Origin: Ruegeria sp. HKCCA6707
Lineage (GTDB): Bacteria; Pseudomonadota; Alphaproteobacteria; Rhodobacterales; Rhodobacteraceae
Direction: 5' to 3'
Length of the DNA stretch: 45,177 nucleotides
Assembly (NCBI RefSeq): GCF_013033515.1
Contig: NZ_WQEG01000015.1
Span: forward strand, 1 to 45,177
The notes under the pieces were generated by a model that worked only from the letters and a program-made list of their open reading frames with translations, was not told the DNA's origin and made no database searches. The translations under genes and the position numbers were made by a program. This document shows positions 17,544-27,741 of this stretch, in pieces (the first letter of the stretch is position 1; every line of letters begins with the position of its first letter).

Positions 17544-18251
17544 TCAGTTCGATAGATCAAAGAAGTGTTTTGCATGCAGAAACGCTACGCGCTTCACTTC
17601 GGCCGCTGCCGCAGCCTCTTCATCATGACCCCATTGCTCGATCTGCCACAATTCGTCCAGACGCGAGATTTCCCAGATTGCATCGGGATTTCGCCAGTTC
17701 ATCGCAGTGGCGAACCCCAAAACCAAAGAGCCAGACAGGCTGACCAGATCATGAAACGCGGCCAGCTGGAACGCGTCAAACGCATGTACACGTTGGGTTA
17801 ACCGGGCAACAGCCTCGGATGGTTGAGGTTGGTGCAAAACACCGTCAACCGGTGAAAGCCGCGCATCCAGAGCCTCGGCTGCCCAATCCAGCGCGGGGTC
17901 CCATTTTGAGGCCTGGCGGTGGCGCAGCTCTTGCGGATGCGTCGCACGATAGCAAAGCAGATCCGAATCGCCATAGCCCGCCAACATGTCTGCGACTTCC
18001 GCATGTTGATGAGTCACCTTGTCGATGGCTGCGTTGGCGGATCGCGTGACAGGCATGGTGACCGGATCAATCTCTTTCTCCTGCGCATCCCATTCCAGTG
18101 CAACCGCTTTGGCCATGGCTTGGGTCGGCAGGATCAAACCCGCTTTGGCAGGCGTCTTGACCCGCCGCCCATCCAGCTCAACAGTGAAACCACCTTCGGC
18201 CTCGACCACGGCGCTTTGCTTCCAAAAGCGTTTTGGTTTCCAGTCGCTCAT
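17544..18251 (-). CDS. ATP12-family F1-ATPase assembly chaperone
   Basis: 235 residues from ATG 18251 (MSDWKPKRFWKQ). The conserved segments are FTVELDGRRVKTPAKAGLILPTQAMA, ALEWDAQEKEIDPVTMPVTRSANAAID, and the long helical C-terminal part with SGSLVLGFA and WEISRLDE(L)WQIEQWG. These match the ATP12 family, which binds the F1 alpha subunit during ATP synthase assembly in mitochondria and alphaproteobacteria. It starts 1 nt after the HAD gene stop. A longer frame from 18296 would overlap the HAD gene and adds non-conserved residues. Confidence 0.9.
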   Translation of the reverse strand: MSDWKPKRFWKQSAVVEAEGGFTVELDGRRVKTPAKAGLILPTQAMAKAVALEWDAQEKEIDPVTMPVTRSANAAIDKVTHQHAEVADMLAGYGDSDLLCYRATHPQELRHRQASKWDPALDWAAEALDARLSPVDGVLHQPQPSEAVARLTQRVHAFDAFQLAAFHDLVSLSGSLVLGFATAMNWRNPDAIWEISRLDELWQIEQWGHDEEAAAAAEVKRVAFLHAKHFFDLSN

Positions 18252-18252
18252 C

Positions 18253-18927
18253 TTACTTGTCCCAAAGCTGTGCCAACGCAGGGCTAAGCTGCGCAAAGTC
18301 GTCTATTACCGCTGTGGCCGAGTTCAGAGCGGACACGTCGTGATACCCCCAACTGACACCGATAGAAGCAATCCCAGCCGCTGCCGCCATATCCATATCA
18401 AAGCGCGTGTCCCCGATCATAACGGCATTTCGTTCCGCGACACCGGTTTCTGAAAGGGCGGTTTGGATCATGGACGGGTGCGGCTTGGAAGGGTGGTGAT
18501 CCGCCACCTGCCAGGTGATGAAAAACCGCTCCAACCCGTGCGCTTCGACGAGCGCGTCCAACCCACGTTGCGATTTCCCGGTCGCGACACCCAACAATGT
18601 CTCGGGCTGTGCGTGCAACTCTTCCAGAACGTCGCGCGCTCCGGGATAAAGCGGTGAGCTTGCCGCCCCCTGCGCCAAGCGTTGAGCGTGGTACGCTTGC
18701 TTGTATTCTTCAACCAACCGAACCTGCGCAGCCTCTGATTGCTGCGGCGCCAAGTTCTGCATCGCTTGTGGCAGAGACAAGCCAACGATGGACAAGATCG
18801 CATCACGCGATGGCGCATCAAGCGACAAAGCCGAGAAACTGGCCGTCATGGCCGAAACGATACTGCCCTGGCTATCGACCAGAGTGCCGTCCACATCGAA
18901 TAGAACCAAACGCAAAGGGTTGCTCAT
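18253..18927 (-). CDS. HAD-superfamily hydrolase (phosphoglycolate phosphatase-like)
   Basis: 224 residues. Motif I is FDVDGTLVDS with the nucleophile Asp, motif II is VATGKSQ, motif III is the lysine in SKPHPSM, and motif IV is IGDTRFDM. The helical cap between motifs I and II is the PGP/beta-phosphoglucomutase type. It should dephosphorylate a small phosphorylated metabolite; the substrate cannot be read from sequence. It overlaps the pseudouridine synthase gene by 4 nt, so the three genes from rluC to the ATP12 chaperone gene are tightly coupled. Confidence 0.9.
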   Translation of the reverse strand: MSNPLRLVLFDVDGTLVDSQGSIVSAMTASFSALSLDAPSRDAILSIVGLSLPQAMQNLAPQQSEAAQVRLVEEYKQAYHAQRLAQGAASSPLYPGARDVLEELHAQPETLLGVATGKSQRGLDALVEAHGLERFFITWQVADHHPSKPHPSMIQTALSETGVAERNAVMIGDTRFDMDMAAAAGIASIGVSWGYHDVSALNSATAVIDDFAQLSPALAQLWDK

Positions 18928-19967
18928 TGCAGCGACTCAAAGGGATCATCTGCGGCCAGATCTTCGGTCCAGCCCAAAGTGTCCCAGCTGTCTTTCATAT
19001 GCGGCGGCAGGCTGGCCGTGATCGTCACGGCTTTGCGGGTCACCGGATGTTCGAAAGACAGGCGACGCGCGTGCAGATGCAGCTTTTTGCTGATGATTCC
19101 GCCCAGTTGCGCACCCCAGCCATCCCCCAGGTTTTCCTGACCTGACCCACCATATTTCCCATCGCCGATAATCGGATGCCCAATTGCGGCCATATGGGCC
19201 CGCAACTGGTGGGTACGGCCCGTGATGGGCTCCATCGCGACCCAGGCGGCACGGCCAGCGACACGGTAGAGCGTGGCGTAAAGCGTATGCGCCCGCTTGG
19301 CACCTTGGGTCTGATCGACATCGTTCAGATGCACGGCGATCATCTTTTCGCCTTCGCCGTGCGCACCATGGCCTGAGGCCTTGACCAGACCGGTCTTGAT
19401 CTCACCCAGATAGGGGGTCGGCACGCCGGCAACCAACGCCCAATAAATCTTGCGCGTGTTGCGGTGACGGAAAGCCGCCGTCAGACCTTTGGCCGCATCC
19501 CGCGTGCGCGCCATCAGCAAGACGCCCGATGTGTCTTTGTCCAGCCGATGAACAAGGCGCGGGTTTTCGTCATAGCCAAAACGCAATGCCTCGGACAAGC
19601 TATCCACATGACGGGTCTGACCGCTGCCGCCTTGCACCGGCAACCCATGCGGTTTGTTCAAGGCCAGAACGTGGTCATCGCGATAGATTACGCAGGATTG
19701 GATCATCTTGGCATCCGCATCCGATATCTGACGCCGCACCTCGGCCGGTTTGTGATCCGCGTCGGGCAAGGGCGGCACCCGCACCGCCTGCCCCACCTCA
19801 AGCCGGGTCGAGGCCTTGACCCGCCCGCCATCGACGCGCAGCTCGCCTTTACGGCACATCTTTTCGATACGGCCCTGGCTCACATGCGGAAACAGACGCC
19901 GCAGCCACCGATCCAGCCGCTGGTCGCCGTCGCCCTCTGCCACGGTGATGATCTGTACGCCGCTCAT
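18924..19967 (-). CDS. rluC: RluA/RluC-family 23S rRNA pseudouridine synthase
   Basis: 347 residues. An S4 RNA-binding domain (QRLDRWLRRLFPHVSQGRIEKMCRKGELRVDG) precedes the RluA catalytic domain. The latter contains the signature PRLVHRLDKDTSGVLLMA with the catalytic Asp, and GRTHQLRAHMAAIGHPIIGD. The architecture is that of RluC, which modifies 23S rRNA near the peptidyl-transferase centre; RluD is the alternative. It overlaps the HAD gene by ATGA. The 127 nt between it and rarA hold no convincing gene. Confidence 0.93.
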   Translation of the reverse strand: MSGVQIITVAEGDGDQRLDRWLRRLFPHVSQGRIEKMCRKGELRVDGGRVKASTRLEVGQAVRVPPLPDADHKPAEVRRQISDADAKMIQSCVIYRDDHVLALNKPHGLPVQGGSGQTRHVDSLSEALRFGYDENPRLVHRLDKDTSGVLLMARTRDAAKGLTAAFRHRNTRKIYWALVAGVPTPYLGEIKTGLVKASGHGAHGEGEKMIAVHLNDVDQTQGAKRAHTLYATLYRVAGRAAWVAMEPITGRTHQLRAHMAAIGHPIIGDGKYGGSGQENLGDGWGAQLGGIISKKLHLHARRLSFEHPVTRKAVTITASLPPHMKDSWDTLGWTEDLAADDPFESLQ

Positions 19968-20094
19968 GTCGATTTCCTCTGACCCGCGCAGTCGATCCGC
20001 ACGCGGTTCAAGCCTTTAGCTGCCTTTGAAAACATCCGCGTCTGTCGCGCGCGGGACCGGAAGAGTCAAGGCAGTACGCATCCGGGCCGCCAAC

Positions 20095-21405
20095 TCACCC
20101 ATTGCGTTGAGTTCTGAGCTTGGAAAAATAGTCCAAACGCTTCTTCAACTCACGCTCGAACCCGCGCTCAACCGGTTGGTAAAGGCTGGGCCGCTCCATG
20201 TCTTCGGGGAAGTAGTTCTGCCCGGAAAACCCGTCTTCGGCATCATGGTCATAGGCATAGCCCGCCCCATATCCGTGATCTTTCATCAAAGATGTCGGTG
20301 CATTCAGGATATGTTTCGGCGGCGGCGCGCTGCCCGATTGCTTGGCCAAACGCATCGCCGCCTTATAGCCCACATAGGCCCCGTTAGATTTCGGCGCCAA
20401 AGCCAGATAGACAACCGCCTGCGCCAGTGCCAGCTCGCCTTCGGGGCTGCCCAGTCGCTCATAGGTCTCCCACGCGTGCAGGCAGAGCGATTGGGCTTGC
20501 GGATCGGCCAGCCCGATATCCTCGACGGCCATGCGCGTGATCCGCCGCGCCAGGTATCGCGGGTCTTCGCCACCTGTCAGCATCCGCGCAAACCAATAAA
20601 GCGCCGCGTCCGGGTCTGATCCCCGTACCGATTTATGCAAGGCCGAGATCAGATTGTAATGCTCATCGCCTGACTTGTCGTATTTCGCCGCGCGCCGCAT
20701 CAGTCGCGTGGCCAGCGCATCAGCGTCCAATGGTCCCTCAACCGTCCAGGCCGAGACCTGTTCGATCAGGTTCAAAAGCGCACGACCATCTCCGTCAGCC
20801 ATCTCTTGCAATGCTTCGCGTGCGGGGCCGGTCAGCGGCAGTTCGCGCGACAGTTCTGTTTCGGCGCGCTGGGTCAGGCGTTCCAGATCCGCAAGGCTGA
20901 GCCGTTCCAGAACCAGCACCTGCGCCCGGCTCAGAACCGCGGCGTTCAATTCGAACGACGGGTTCTCGGTCGTGGCGCCCACCAGAAGGATCGTGCCGTC
21001 CTCCATATGTGGCAGAAACCCGTCCTGCTGCGCCTTGTTGAACCGGTGGATCTCATCGACGAACAGCAAAGTGCCCTGCCCGTTCTGACGCCGGATCTTG
21101 GCCGCCTCAAAGACCTTTTTCAGATCCGGCACCCCGGTAAAGATTGCGCTGATCTGCACGAAATGCAGATCGGTTTCGCGAGCCAGCAAGCGCGCGATAG
21201 TCGTCTTGCCCACCCCGGGCGGGCCCCAGAAGATCAAGCTGGAGAGGCTGCCCGAAGCCAGCATCACCCCCAAAGGCGCGTCCGGTCCCAAGACCTGTTC
21301 CTGCCCGATCACCTCAGCCAGTGTCTGCGGGCGCAACCTGTCGGCCAGTGGGCGATGCGGGTCTGCCGCCGGGGGCGTTTCGCCAGTGTCGAACAGATCG
21401 CTCAT
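20095..21405 (-). CDS. rarA: Replication-associated recombination protein A (MgsA/RarA AAA+ ATPase)
   Basis: 436 residues. Walker A is GPPGVGKT (61-68), Walker B is LLFVDEIH (113-120), and sensor 1 lies in VGATTENPSFELN. The RarA-specific C-terminal region includes YNLISALHKSVRGSDPDAALYW, ARRITRMAVEDIGLADPQA, KSNGAYVGYKAA and the EDGFSGQNYFPE segment. RarA is a clamp-loader-like ATPase acting at stalled forks. Its start lies 4 nt after the stop of the Deg protease gene, suggesting one transcript. Confidence 0.96.
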   Translation of the reverse strand: MSDLFDTGETPPAADPHRPLADRLRPQTLAEVIGQEQVLGPDAPLGVMLASGSLSSLIFWGPPGVGKTTIARLLARETDLHFVQISAIFTGVPDLKKVFEAAKIRRQNGQGTLLFVDEIHRFNKAQQDGFLPHMEDGTILLVGATTENPSFELNAAVLSRAQVLVLERLSLADLERLTQRAETELSRELPLTGPAREALQEMADGDGRALLNLIEQVSAWTVEGPLDADALATRLMRRAAKYDKSGDEHYNLISALHKSVRGSDPDAALYWFARMLTGGEDPRYLARRITRMAVEDIGLADPQAQSLCLHAWETYERLGSPEGELALAQAVVYLALAPKSNGAYVGYKAAMRLAKQSGSAPPPKHILNAPTSLMKDHGYGAGYAYDHDAEDGFSGQNYFPEDMERPSLYQPVERGFERELKKRLDYFSKLRTQRNG

Positions 21406-21409
21406 CGCT

Positions 21410-22795
21410 CTACAACCGGAACCTCAGGGAAACCGCCCGATTGCCGCGCTGGATGTCCATCTGAACGCGCCGTCCGGGATTGGTAAGCGCATCGACCACA
21501 TCCACCGGGCGCACAACAATCGTTCCGTTAATCGCGCTCAATACATCACCGGGACGCAAACCTGCCCGCGCCCCGAATGAGCCAGGATCAATGACGGCCA
21601 CGCCCTCTTGCGACAGCGAAAGGCCCAAACGCGTGATCAGCGCCGGATTGACCCGTGCCACAACCAAGCCCGGCAGAACGGTGCCACCGTCTAATGTCGT
21701 CTCCTCCGACGCGGGTGTTTCAGGGGCGGGGATCAGGGCCACTTCGATCTCTTGTCGGTCTGCGCCTTTCAGCCGGGTCAGAACCGAAGTTCCGCCAACA
21801 CCCGCGATGGACATGCGAAACTTCATCTCGGCGGGAGAATTGACCTCTTTGCCGTCCACATGGGTGATCACATCCCCAACGGACAAACCCGCCTCGGCCA
21901 GCGGGCTAAGCGCATGCAGATCCGAGATGACAACACCTTCGGGCACAGCCAGACCAAGCGACTCCGCGATATCCGCACTCATGTGCTGGCCTGCCATCCC
22001 TGCCCAAGGGCTGATGAACCGCTCGTTCCCGGCGCGGGCCTGATCCAGATACTCGGCCACCAGATTGGCCGGGATAGCAAAACCGATCCCGTTCGAGCCG
22101 CCCGAGCGGGTCAGGATTGATGTATTGATCCCGATCAGATCTCCGTTCACATCGATCAACGCCCCACCCGAATTGCCCGGGTTGATCGGCGCGTCGGTCT
22201 GGATGAAATAACCACGCGCATTGCCCGTCGCCGTCCCGGTACGTGCCAGACCCGAGATGATCCCCGACGAAACCGTCTGCCCAACGCCAAATGGGTTACC
22301 GATTGCAAGCGCAAGCTCGCCTACCGCAACCTGATCGGAATCGCGCAAGGTCAGAAACGGCAGGTCTTCAGCCTCGGCTAGTCGCAGAATTGCGATATCG
22401 CTTTCCCGGTCCCCCAAGACAACCTCGGCCGAATATTCTCGGCGATCTGTGGTCACAACCCGTATCTCGGTCGCCGCGCCGACCACGTGATAGTTCGAAA
22501 CCACATAGCCATCTTCAGACAGGATCACCCCGGACCCCAGTGAGTTCTGCACACGCGGCTGCGGCGCGCCAAAGCCATCGCCGAAAAAGTCGCGAAAGAA
22601 CGGATCCGCAAACAGCGGATTGGCCCGCCCCTGCCGGACGATCTTGGCATAGATATTTACCACGGCCGGAGCAGCCTGTTTCACCACGGGGGCAAAGCCC
22701 ATCGAAATCTCGGCCTGTGACTGAGGCACGCGTGTTTCTGCATGGGCGACAGACGCACAGGCAAACAGAGCGGCAATAAATGTCTGGCGGAGCAT
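21410..22795 (-). CDS. Periplasmic Do/DegP-like serine protease
   Basis: 461 residues. A signal peptide ends at about residue 19 (SVAHA). The trypsin-like domain has its triad at His103 (SNYHVVG), Asp133 (ESDIAIL) and Ser209 (PGNSGGAL), all intact. Two PDZ domains follow (about 270-350 and 375-455; LSVGDVITHVDGKEV and LRPGDVLSAINGTIV). The domain order matches DegP/DegQ, which degrade or hold misfolded envelope proteins. It lies just downstream of the ribosomal cluster terminator, so it probably has its own promoter in 22796-22916. Confidence 0.95.
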   Translation of the reverse strand: MLRQTFIAALFACASVAHAETRVPQSQAEISMGFAPVVKQAAPAVVNIYAKIVRQGRANPLFADPFFRDFFGDGFGAPQPRVQNSLGSGVILSEDGYVVSNYHVVGAATEIRVVTTDRREYSAEVVLGDRESDIAILRLAEAEDLPFLTLRDSDQVAVGELALAIGNPFGVGQTVSSGIISGLARTGTATGNARGYFIQTDAPINPGNSGGALIDVNGDLIGINTSILTRSGGSNGIGFAIPANLVAEYLDQARAGNERFISPWAGMAGQHMSADIAESLGLAVPEGVVISDLHALSPLAEAGLSVGDVITHVDGKEVNSPAEMKFRMSIAGVGGTSVLTRLKGADRQEIEVALIPAPETPASEETTLDGGTVLPGLVVARVNPALITRLGLSLSQEGVAVIDPGSFGARAGLRPGDVLSAINGTIVVRPVDVVDALTNPGRRVQMDIQRGNRAVSLRFRL

Positions 22796-22911
22796 TGGGA
22801 CCTCGACCGCATTGAATTCAACCCGATATGCGGTGGCCAGCGCAGTAATGCAAGCGGCTGTGCCAGTAGGCCAGTGCCAGGTACCGCAACGGTCGGATGC
22901 TCTGTGACACT

Positions 22912-22941
22912 AAAAAACCCCCACGCCCGGGGCGCAGGGGT
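22912..22941 (-). terminator. Intrinsic terminator of the ribosomal cluster (after rplQ)
   Basis: The minus strand forms an 11-bp GC-rich stem (ACCCCTGCGCC with GGCGTGGGGGT, two G-T pairs) with a tight CCG loop, followed by six T. It is 25 nt past the rplQ stop. Confidence 0.9.
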
Positions 22942-22965
22942 CGTTTTCGGAAAGCCTAGGCTTTC

Positions 22966-23388
22966 TTATTCTTCGTCAGCAGCCTCTTCGGCAGCAACGC
23001 GGGCCTTGTCGGCGGCGCCTTTGGCATCCAGGTCACGGTCCACGAATTCGATGATCGCCATCGGAGCCATATCGCCATAACGGAAGCCAGCTTTCAGGAT
23101 ACGGACATAACCGCCCTGACGCTCGGCATAGCGGGGGCCCAGAACCTCGAACAGCTTCGCGACGTCCTTGTCTTCTTTCAGCTGCGATGCGGCCTGACGA
23201 CGGGCGTGCAGGTCGCCGCGTTTGCCCAGGGTGATCAGCTTTTCAACGATCGGGCGCAGTTCTTTGGCCTTGGGCAGAGTTGTTTTGATCTGCTCATGTT
23301 CAATGAGCGAGCCAGCCATGTTTGCAAACAGAGCTTTGCGGTGCTCGTGCGTGCGGTTCAGGCGGCGGTAACCACGTGCGTGACGCAT
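22966..23388 (-). CDS. rplQ: 50S ribosomal protein L17
   Basis: 140 residues starting [24 protein letters not shown]. The family core includes [19 protein letters not shown] and the C-terminal [16 protein letters not shown]17 lies near the exit tunnel of the large subunit. An Ala/Glu/Asp-rich tail extends the C-terminus by about 15 residues, common in alphaproteobacteria. It is the last gene of the alpha segment, 119 nt after rpoA. Confidence 0.98.
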   Translation of the reverse strand: MRHARGYRRLNRTHEHRKALFANMAGSLIEHEQIKTTLPKAKELRPIVEKLITLGKRGDLHARRQAASQLKEDKDVAKLFEVLGPRYAERQGGYVRILKAGFRYGDMAPMAIIEFVDRDLDAKGAADKARVAAEEAADEE

Positions 23389-23507
23389 TTTCTAATTCCT
23401 TCTTTCGCGTTTTGCTTTGTCTGGCCGGCGATGCGTGTCACCGGCTCTCCTTGGGGCGGAACTGCCCATATGATCCCCGGCAAGCCCGGGCATTTGGGAA
23501 GACGCGT

Positions 23508-24524
23508 CTAGAACGCGTCTTCGAATTTCTTGGCCAGATCTTCGATGTTGTCAGGCGGCCAATCCTCGACATCCATGCCGAGGTGCAGACCCATTCCGGA
23601 CAGCACTTCCTTGATCTCGTTCAGCGACTTGCGGCCAAAGTTCGGGGTGCGCAGCATCTCGGCTTCGGTCTTCTGGATCAGATCGCCAATGTATACGATG
23701 TTGTCGTTCTTCAGGCAGTTCGCAGAACGGACCGACAGTTCCAACTCGTCCACTTTCTTCAGCAACAGCGGGTTGAACTCCAGACCATCATCTTCGTCCT
23801 GGCGGCCAGCCGCTTCGGGCTCGTCGAAGTTGACGAAGATCGACAGTTGATCCTGCAGGATACGAGCGGCAAAGGCCAGCGCATCTTCGGGCGTGATCGA
23901 ACCATCGGTTTCGATCTTCAGGGTCAGCTTGTCATAGTCCAGAACCTGACCTTCACGGGTCGGTTGAACGTCATAAGCAACCTTTTTGACCGGTGAATAG
24001 ATCGCGTCGATCGGGATCAGGCCGATGGGCGCGTCTTCGGGCTTGTTCTTCTCGGCCGAGACATAACCCTTGCCGGTGTTGACGGTCAGTTCCATGAACA
24101 GGTCAGCACCATCATCCAAGTGGCAGATGACGTGATCGCGGTTCAGAACCTCGATGCCTGCGCTTTCGCTGATGTCACCGGCGGTGACAATCGCCGGACC
24201 CTTGGCATTGATTGACAGGCGCTTGGGGCCTTCGACTTCCATGCGCAGGGCAACCTGCTTGAGGTTCAGGATGATGTCGGTGACGTCTTCACGCACACCG
24301 GCAACGCTTGAAAACTCGTGCAGCACGTTGTCGATCTGAACGCTGGTGATGGCCGCACCTTGCAGCGAGCTCATCAGAACGCGGCGCAGCGCGTTGCCCA
24401 AAGTCAGACCAAAGCCACGTTCCAGCGGTTCAGCGACCAAGGTCGCCTGACGCGCAGGGTCGTTGCCCGGCTTGCCTTCCAACTGGGTCGGCTTGATCAA
24501 TTCTGCCCAATTCTTGTGGATCAT
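23508..24524 (-). CDS. rpoA: DNA-directed RNA polymerase alpha subunit
   Basis: 338 residues from ATG 24524 ([16 protein letters not shown]), preceded by GGAGGGATTAC. The frame extends to 24563, but those residues are not family-like. The N-terminal domain for assembly shows [26 protein letters not shown] sequence (here VLMSS). The C-terminal domain contains the UP-element/activator-binding helix region SARSANCL-like ([20 protein letters not shown]) and [12 protein letters not shown]. rpsD, which precedes rpoA in E. coli, is absent, as is usual in this class. Confidence 0.98.
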   Translation of the reverse strand: MIHKNWAELIKPTQLEGKPGNDPARQATLVAEPLERGFGLTLGNALRRVLMSSLQGAAITSVQIDNVLHEFSSVAGVREDVTDIILNLKQVALRMEVEGPKRLSINAKGPAIVTAGDISESAGIEVLNRDHVICHLDDGADLFMELTVNTGKGYVSAEKNKPEDAPIGLIPIDAIYSPVKKVAYDVQPTREGQVLDYDKLTLKIETDGSITPEDALAFAARILQDQLSIFVNFDEPEAAGRQDEDDGLEFNPLLLKKVDELELSVRSANCLKNDNIVYIGDLIQKTEAEMLRTPNFGRKSLNEIKEVLSGMGLHLGMDVEDWPPDNIEDLAKKFEDAF

Positions 24525-24639
24525 GTAATCCCTCCATTCCTGTCCGCGCCCCATGACCAACAAGGTGCAGACGCCCGAGGTTTAAAATGACGTGCTGGGG
24601 CCGTGCGAAAACGCGGGCCCCAGCTCAATTCAAAATCGC

Positions 24640-25029
24640 TTAGACGCGGCGGCGCTTCGGCGGGCGGCAGCCATTGTGGGCAATCGGCGTCACGTCGCGG
24701 ATCGACGTGATGTTGAAGCCAACAGCAGCCAGCGCACGCAGGGCCGATTCACGACCCGAACCGGGGCCCTGAACTTCGACTTCCAGCGTCTTGACGCCAT
24801 GTTCCTGCGCCTTCTTGCCTGCGTCTTCTGCAGCCATCTGAGCGGCGTAGGGTGTCGATTTCCGCGACCCTTTGAAGCCCATGGTACCAGCAGACGACCA
24901 CGAGATCGCGTTGCCCTGTACGTCCGAGATCAGGATCTTGGTGTTGTTGAAGGTCGAGTTCACATGGGCCACGCCCGATGCGATGTTCTTGCGCTCTTTG
25001 CGCTTAACGCGAGTCTTGTCACGTGCCAT
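24640..25029 (-). CDS. rpsK: 30S ribosomal protein S11
   Basis: 129 residues with the invariant regions [45 protein letters not shown] and [13 protein letters not shown]. It ends in the basic [18 protein letters not shown] tail. S11 forms part of the 30S platform. It lies 15 nt after rpsM and 115 nt before rpoA. Confidence 0.99.
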   Translation of the reverse strand: MARDKTRVKRKERKNIASGVAHVNSTFNNTKILISDVQGNAISWSSAGTMGFKGSRKSTPYAAQMAAEDAGKKAQEHGVKTLEVEVQGPGSGRESALRALAAVGFNITSIRDVTPIAHNGCRPPKRRRV

Positions 25030-25044
25030 CGGTCAGACCCTCCC

Positions 25045-25413
25045 TTATTTCTTCTTACCAGCAATGGCCTTTGCGGGGCCTTTGCGGGTACGAGCATTGG
25101 TGTGGGTGCGCTGACCGCGAACCGGCAGGTTACGGCGGTGACGCAGACCGCGATAGCAGCCCAGATCCATCAGGCGCTTAACGTTCATCTGAACTTCACG
25201 ACGCAGATCACCTTCAACGGTGAAGTTTTCGTCGATGTATTCGCGGATTTTCAGTACTTCGGCGTCCGACAGCTCGTTGACGCGACGATGCGCTTCAATG
25301 CCCACGGCTTCGCAGATCGCTTTCGCCGAGGTGTTGCCGATACCGGTGATATATGTGAGGGCGATAGGTACCCGCTTTGCAGTCGGGATGTTTACGCCGG
25401 CAATACGTGCCAC
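25045..25413 (-). CDS. rpsM: 30S ribosomal protein S13
   Basis: 122 residues, [26 protein letters not shown], with the helix-turn-helix segment and the basic tail [24 protein letters not shown] that contacts P-site tRNA. It is the first gene of the alpha segment. A 210-nt gap with a promoter-like sequence separates it from adk; rpmJ and infA are not present between them. Confidence 0.99.
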   Translation of the reverse strand: MARIAGVNIPTAKRVPIALTYITGIGNTSAKAICEAVGIEAHRRVNELSDAEVLKIREYIDENFTVEGDLRREVQMNVKRLMDLGCYRGLRHRRNLPVRGQRTHTNARTRKGPAKAIAGKKK

Positions 25414-25571
25414 GTGTCACTTTCCTTTTCGTTGCGGTTCCGTAACTCCAGAACCTTTTTTCACAACGCTTTACCGTGGCAGTGTCGCCAGAGGGTTCAG
25501 CATTATTCGAGGTGGTCGGGGCAAACGGGGCGAATCCCGCCTACGGTCTTGATTCCCATTGGGGATGGGGG

Positions 25572-25608
25572 TCGATATGGGCTTTTGAACGTGTCGTCAA
25601 GCCCATAT
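25572..25608 (-). promoter_or_regulatory. Candidate promoter overlapping a stem-loop upstream of rpsM
   Basis: On the minus strand TTGACG (25600-25595), 17 nt, then TATCGA (25577-25572). The same DNA forms a perfect 10-bp inverted repeat (ATATGGGCTT/AAGCCCATAT, 25575-25608) with a 14-nt loop. It may drive rpsM-rpsK-rpoA-rplQ, may end the adk transcript, or both. The -10 match is weak. Confidence 0.4.
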
Positions 25609-25623
25609 TCAGAACAAGCTGGG

Positions 25624-26271
25624 TTAGGCGTCCAACACGCCTGCGATCGCGCCCTGAACCTCTTCGATCTCGCCCAAGCCATCAACCCAAGACAGATTGC
25701 CCTTGGCGTGGTAGTAGCCGATCAACATCGAGGTCTTTTTATAGTATTCCATCAGACGGGTCTTGAGGCTTTCCTCATTGTCGTCTGCGCGGCGTTTGAA
25801 GTCATTCTCTTTGCCGCAATTGGTGCATTTGCCATCCGCCGGGATCGGTTTGGTGATGTCATTATAGACCTCACCACAACCACCACAGGTCGACCGCGCC
25901 GTGATCCGTGCGACCAGCGCGTCGTCATTGACCTCCATCGCGATCACGGCATCCAGTTTTTCACCGGTGCTGTCCAGCAGATCACCCAAAGCGTCCGCCT
26001 GCGCCAATGTGCGCGGGAAGCCGTCAAAGATGAACCCGCCCTTTGCGCCCTGCTCCAGCTTTTCGCGGATCAGGCCGATGACGATTTCGTCGGTGACCAA
26101 CTCGCCCTTGGCCATCACTTCGGCCACGCGGTTGCCCATTTCAGTGCCGCTGTCCTTGGCCTCGCGCAACATATCGCCAGTGCTCAGTTGCACCATTCCG
26201 CGGGTTTCAACCAGATGACGCGCTTGCGTCCCTTTACCTGCCCCCGGGGGGCCGAGAAGAATGATGTTCAT
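25624..26271 (-). CDS. adk: Adenylate kinase
   Basis: 215 residues, long-form enzyme. The P-loop is [11 protein letters not shown] (8-18), the NMP-binding part is STGDMLREA, and [13 protein letters not shown] follows. The LID carries four cysteines ([10 protein letters not shown] and CTNCG), consistent with a zinc-binding lid. It interconverts ATP, ADP and AMP. Its ATG overlaps the secY stop by 4 nt, the usual secY-adk coupling. Confidence 0.98.
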   Translation of the reverse strand: MNIILLGPPGAGKGTQARHLVETRGMVQLSTGDMLREAKDSGTEMGNRVAEVMAKGELVTDEIVIGLIREKLEQGAKGGFIFDGFPRTLAQADALGDLLDSTGEKLDAVIAMEVNDDALVARITARSTCGGCGEVYNDITKPIPADGKCTNCGKENDFKRRADDNEESLKTRLMEYYKKTSMLIGYYHAKGNLSWVDGLGEIEEVQGAIAGVLDA

Positions 26272-27632
26272 CGACGCGCCGGAGCCTTCTTACCGCGTTT
26301 TTTACCCTTGCCGCGCAGTTGGGACTTTTCGATCAGCCCCTCGTATTGGTGCGCCAGCAGGTGGCTTTGGACCTGTTGGATCGTGTCCATGGTGACCGAG
26401 ACGATAATCAGAACCGAAGTACCACCGAAATAGAACGGAATGGCAAACTGGCCCCGCAGGATCTCGGGCAACAGACAGACAGCCGCCAGATAAGCCGAGC
26501 CCAAAACCAGCACCCGGTTGACCACGTATTCCAGATACTCCGAGGTTTTCTTACCGGGGCGAATACCGGGGACAAAACCGTTTTGCTTTTTCAGGTTGTC
26601 CGCCACGTCATCCGGCTTGAAGGCCACGTTGAACGTATAGAAATACGCAAAGAACACGATCATTGAGGCAAAGAACAGCAGGTAAAGCGGCTGTCCGGGG
26701 CCGAAATTGGCCAGCAACCAGGACATCACAGGCCCATTGGTGGCCCCTGATGAAAAGGTCGAGATCGTCACAGGCAGCAACAGGAGCGAGCTTGCAAAGA
26801 TAGCCGGGATCACGCCAGCAGGGTTCACTTTGACCGGCAGATGGCTTGATCCGCCCTCATAGACCTTCATACCGGCCTGACGGCGCGGATACTGAATATG
26901 GATCTTGCGCAAGGCGCGCTCCATGAACACCACAAAGGTAATGACGGCGATGACCATGATGATCACACCCACGATCACGGCGGGGCTGATCGCACCGCTG
27001 CGACCGCTTGCAAAGAACTGTGCCAACGCAGCCGGAACCTCGGCGATGATGCCAACAAAGATGATCAGCGAGATGCCGTTGCCGATACCGCGCGCGGTGA
27101 TCTGCTCACCAAGCCACATCAGGAACATGGTCCCGCCGACCAGCGTGATCATGGTCGACATACGGAAATACAGGCCCGGATCGGTGGCCAGATCACCCGA
27201 TTCCAGCGATACCGCAAGCCCATAGGCCTGCACGGTGGCCAATGCCACGGTGCCGAAACGGGTGTATTGGTTGATCTTCTTACGGCCCTGTTCGCCCTCT
27301 TTCTTGAGCTGTTCAAGCGCCGGAACCATCGATGTCAGCAGCTGCACGATGATCGAGGCCGAGATATAGGGCATGATCCCAAGGGCAAAGATACCCATCC
27401 GCCCCAGCGCCCCACCGGTGAACATCGAAACCATGCCGCCGATGCCTTGCCCCGCTTGTTCCATGAACTCGCGCAGCGCTTGCCCGTCAATCCCTGGCAC
27501 CGGAATAAAAGTGCCCAGGCGATAGACGATCAGCAAACCCAGCGTGAACAGGATGCGGTTGCGCAGATCGGTGGCTTTGCCCAAAGCAGCCCAGCTTGTG
27601 TTGGCTGCCATTTGTTCTGCTGCTGATACCAT
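26268..27632 (-). CDS. secY: Protein translocase subunit SecY
   Basis: 454 residues with ten predicted membrane helices. Conserved features include IPGIDGQAL in the periplasmic plug region, [31 protein letters not shown], the cytoplasmic loop with [21 protein letters not shown], and the final [17 protein letters not shown] basic tail. It is the channel subunit of SecYEG. It is separated from rplO by 109 nt holding a stem-loop. Confidence 0.98.
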   Translation of the reverse strand: MVSAAEQMAANTSWAALGKATDLRNRILFTLGLLIVYRLGTFIPVPGIDGQALREFMEQAGQGIGGMVSMFTGGALGRMGIFALGIMPYISASIIVQLLTSMVPALEQLKKEGEQGRKKINQYTRFGTVALATVQAYGLAVSLESGDLATDPGLYFRMSTMITLVGGTMFLMWLGEQITARGIGNGISLIIFVGIIAEVPAALAQFFASGRSGAISPAVIVGVIIMVIAVITFVVFMERALRKIHIQYPRRQAGMKVYEGGSSHLPVKVNPAGVIPAIFASSLLLLPVTISTFSSGATNGPVMSWLLANFGPGQPLYLLFFASMIVFFAYFYTFNVAFKPDDVADNLKKQNGFVPGIRPGKKTSEYLEYVVNRVLVLGSAYLAAVCLLPEILRGQFAIPFYFGGTSVLIIVSVTMDTIQQVQSHLLAHQYEGLIEKSQLRGKGKKRGKKAPARR

Positions 27633-27656
27633 AAATCGGTCTCTCTTATGAAAACA

Positions 27657-27686
27657 CCGCCCGGAACCGTTTTCCGGCTCGGGCGG
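27657..27686 (-). other. Stem-loop between rplO and secY
   Basis: Outer 7-bp CCGCCCG/CGGGCGG plus an inner, slightly bulged 5-bp helix closed by a GAAAA loop. No T-run follows, so it is more likely a processing or stability element than a terminator. Confidence 0.45.
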
Positions 27687-27741
27687 CGTCTGGGAAAACT
27701 TAGTGCTCTATGTAAGCAGGACTCGGCCCGCTCACAAGCGC

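Noticed and set aside
20016..20102. 28-codon minus frame starting inside the rarA stop
   Set aside because: ATGGGTGAG overlap is suggestive, but the peptide is too short, has no family pattern and no evidence of use.
24592..26433. Plus-strand frame of 613 codons
   Set aside because: It crosses rpsK, rpsM and adk on the opposite strand and resembles no protein family.
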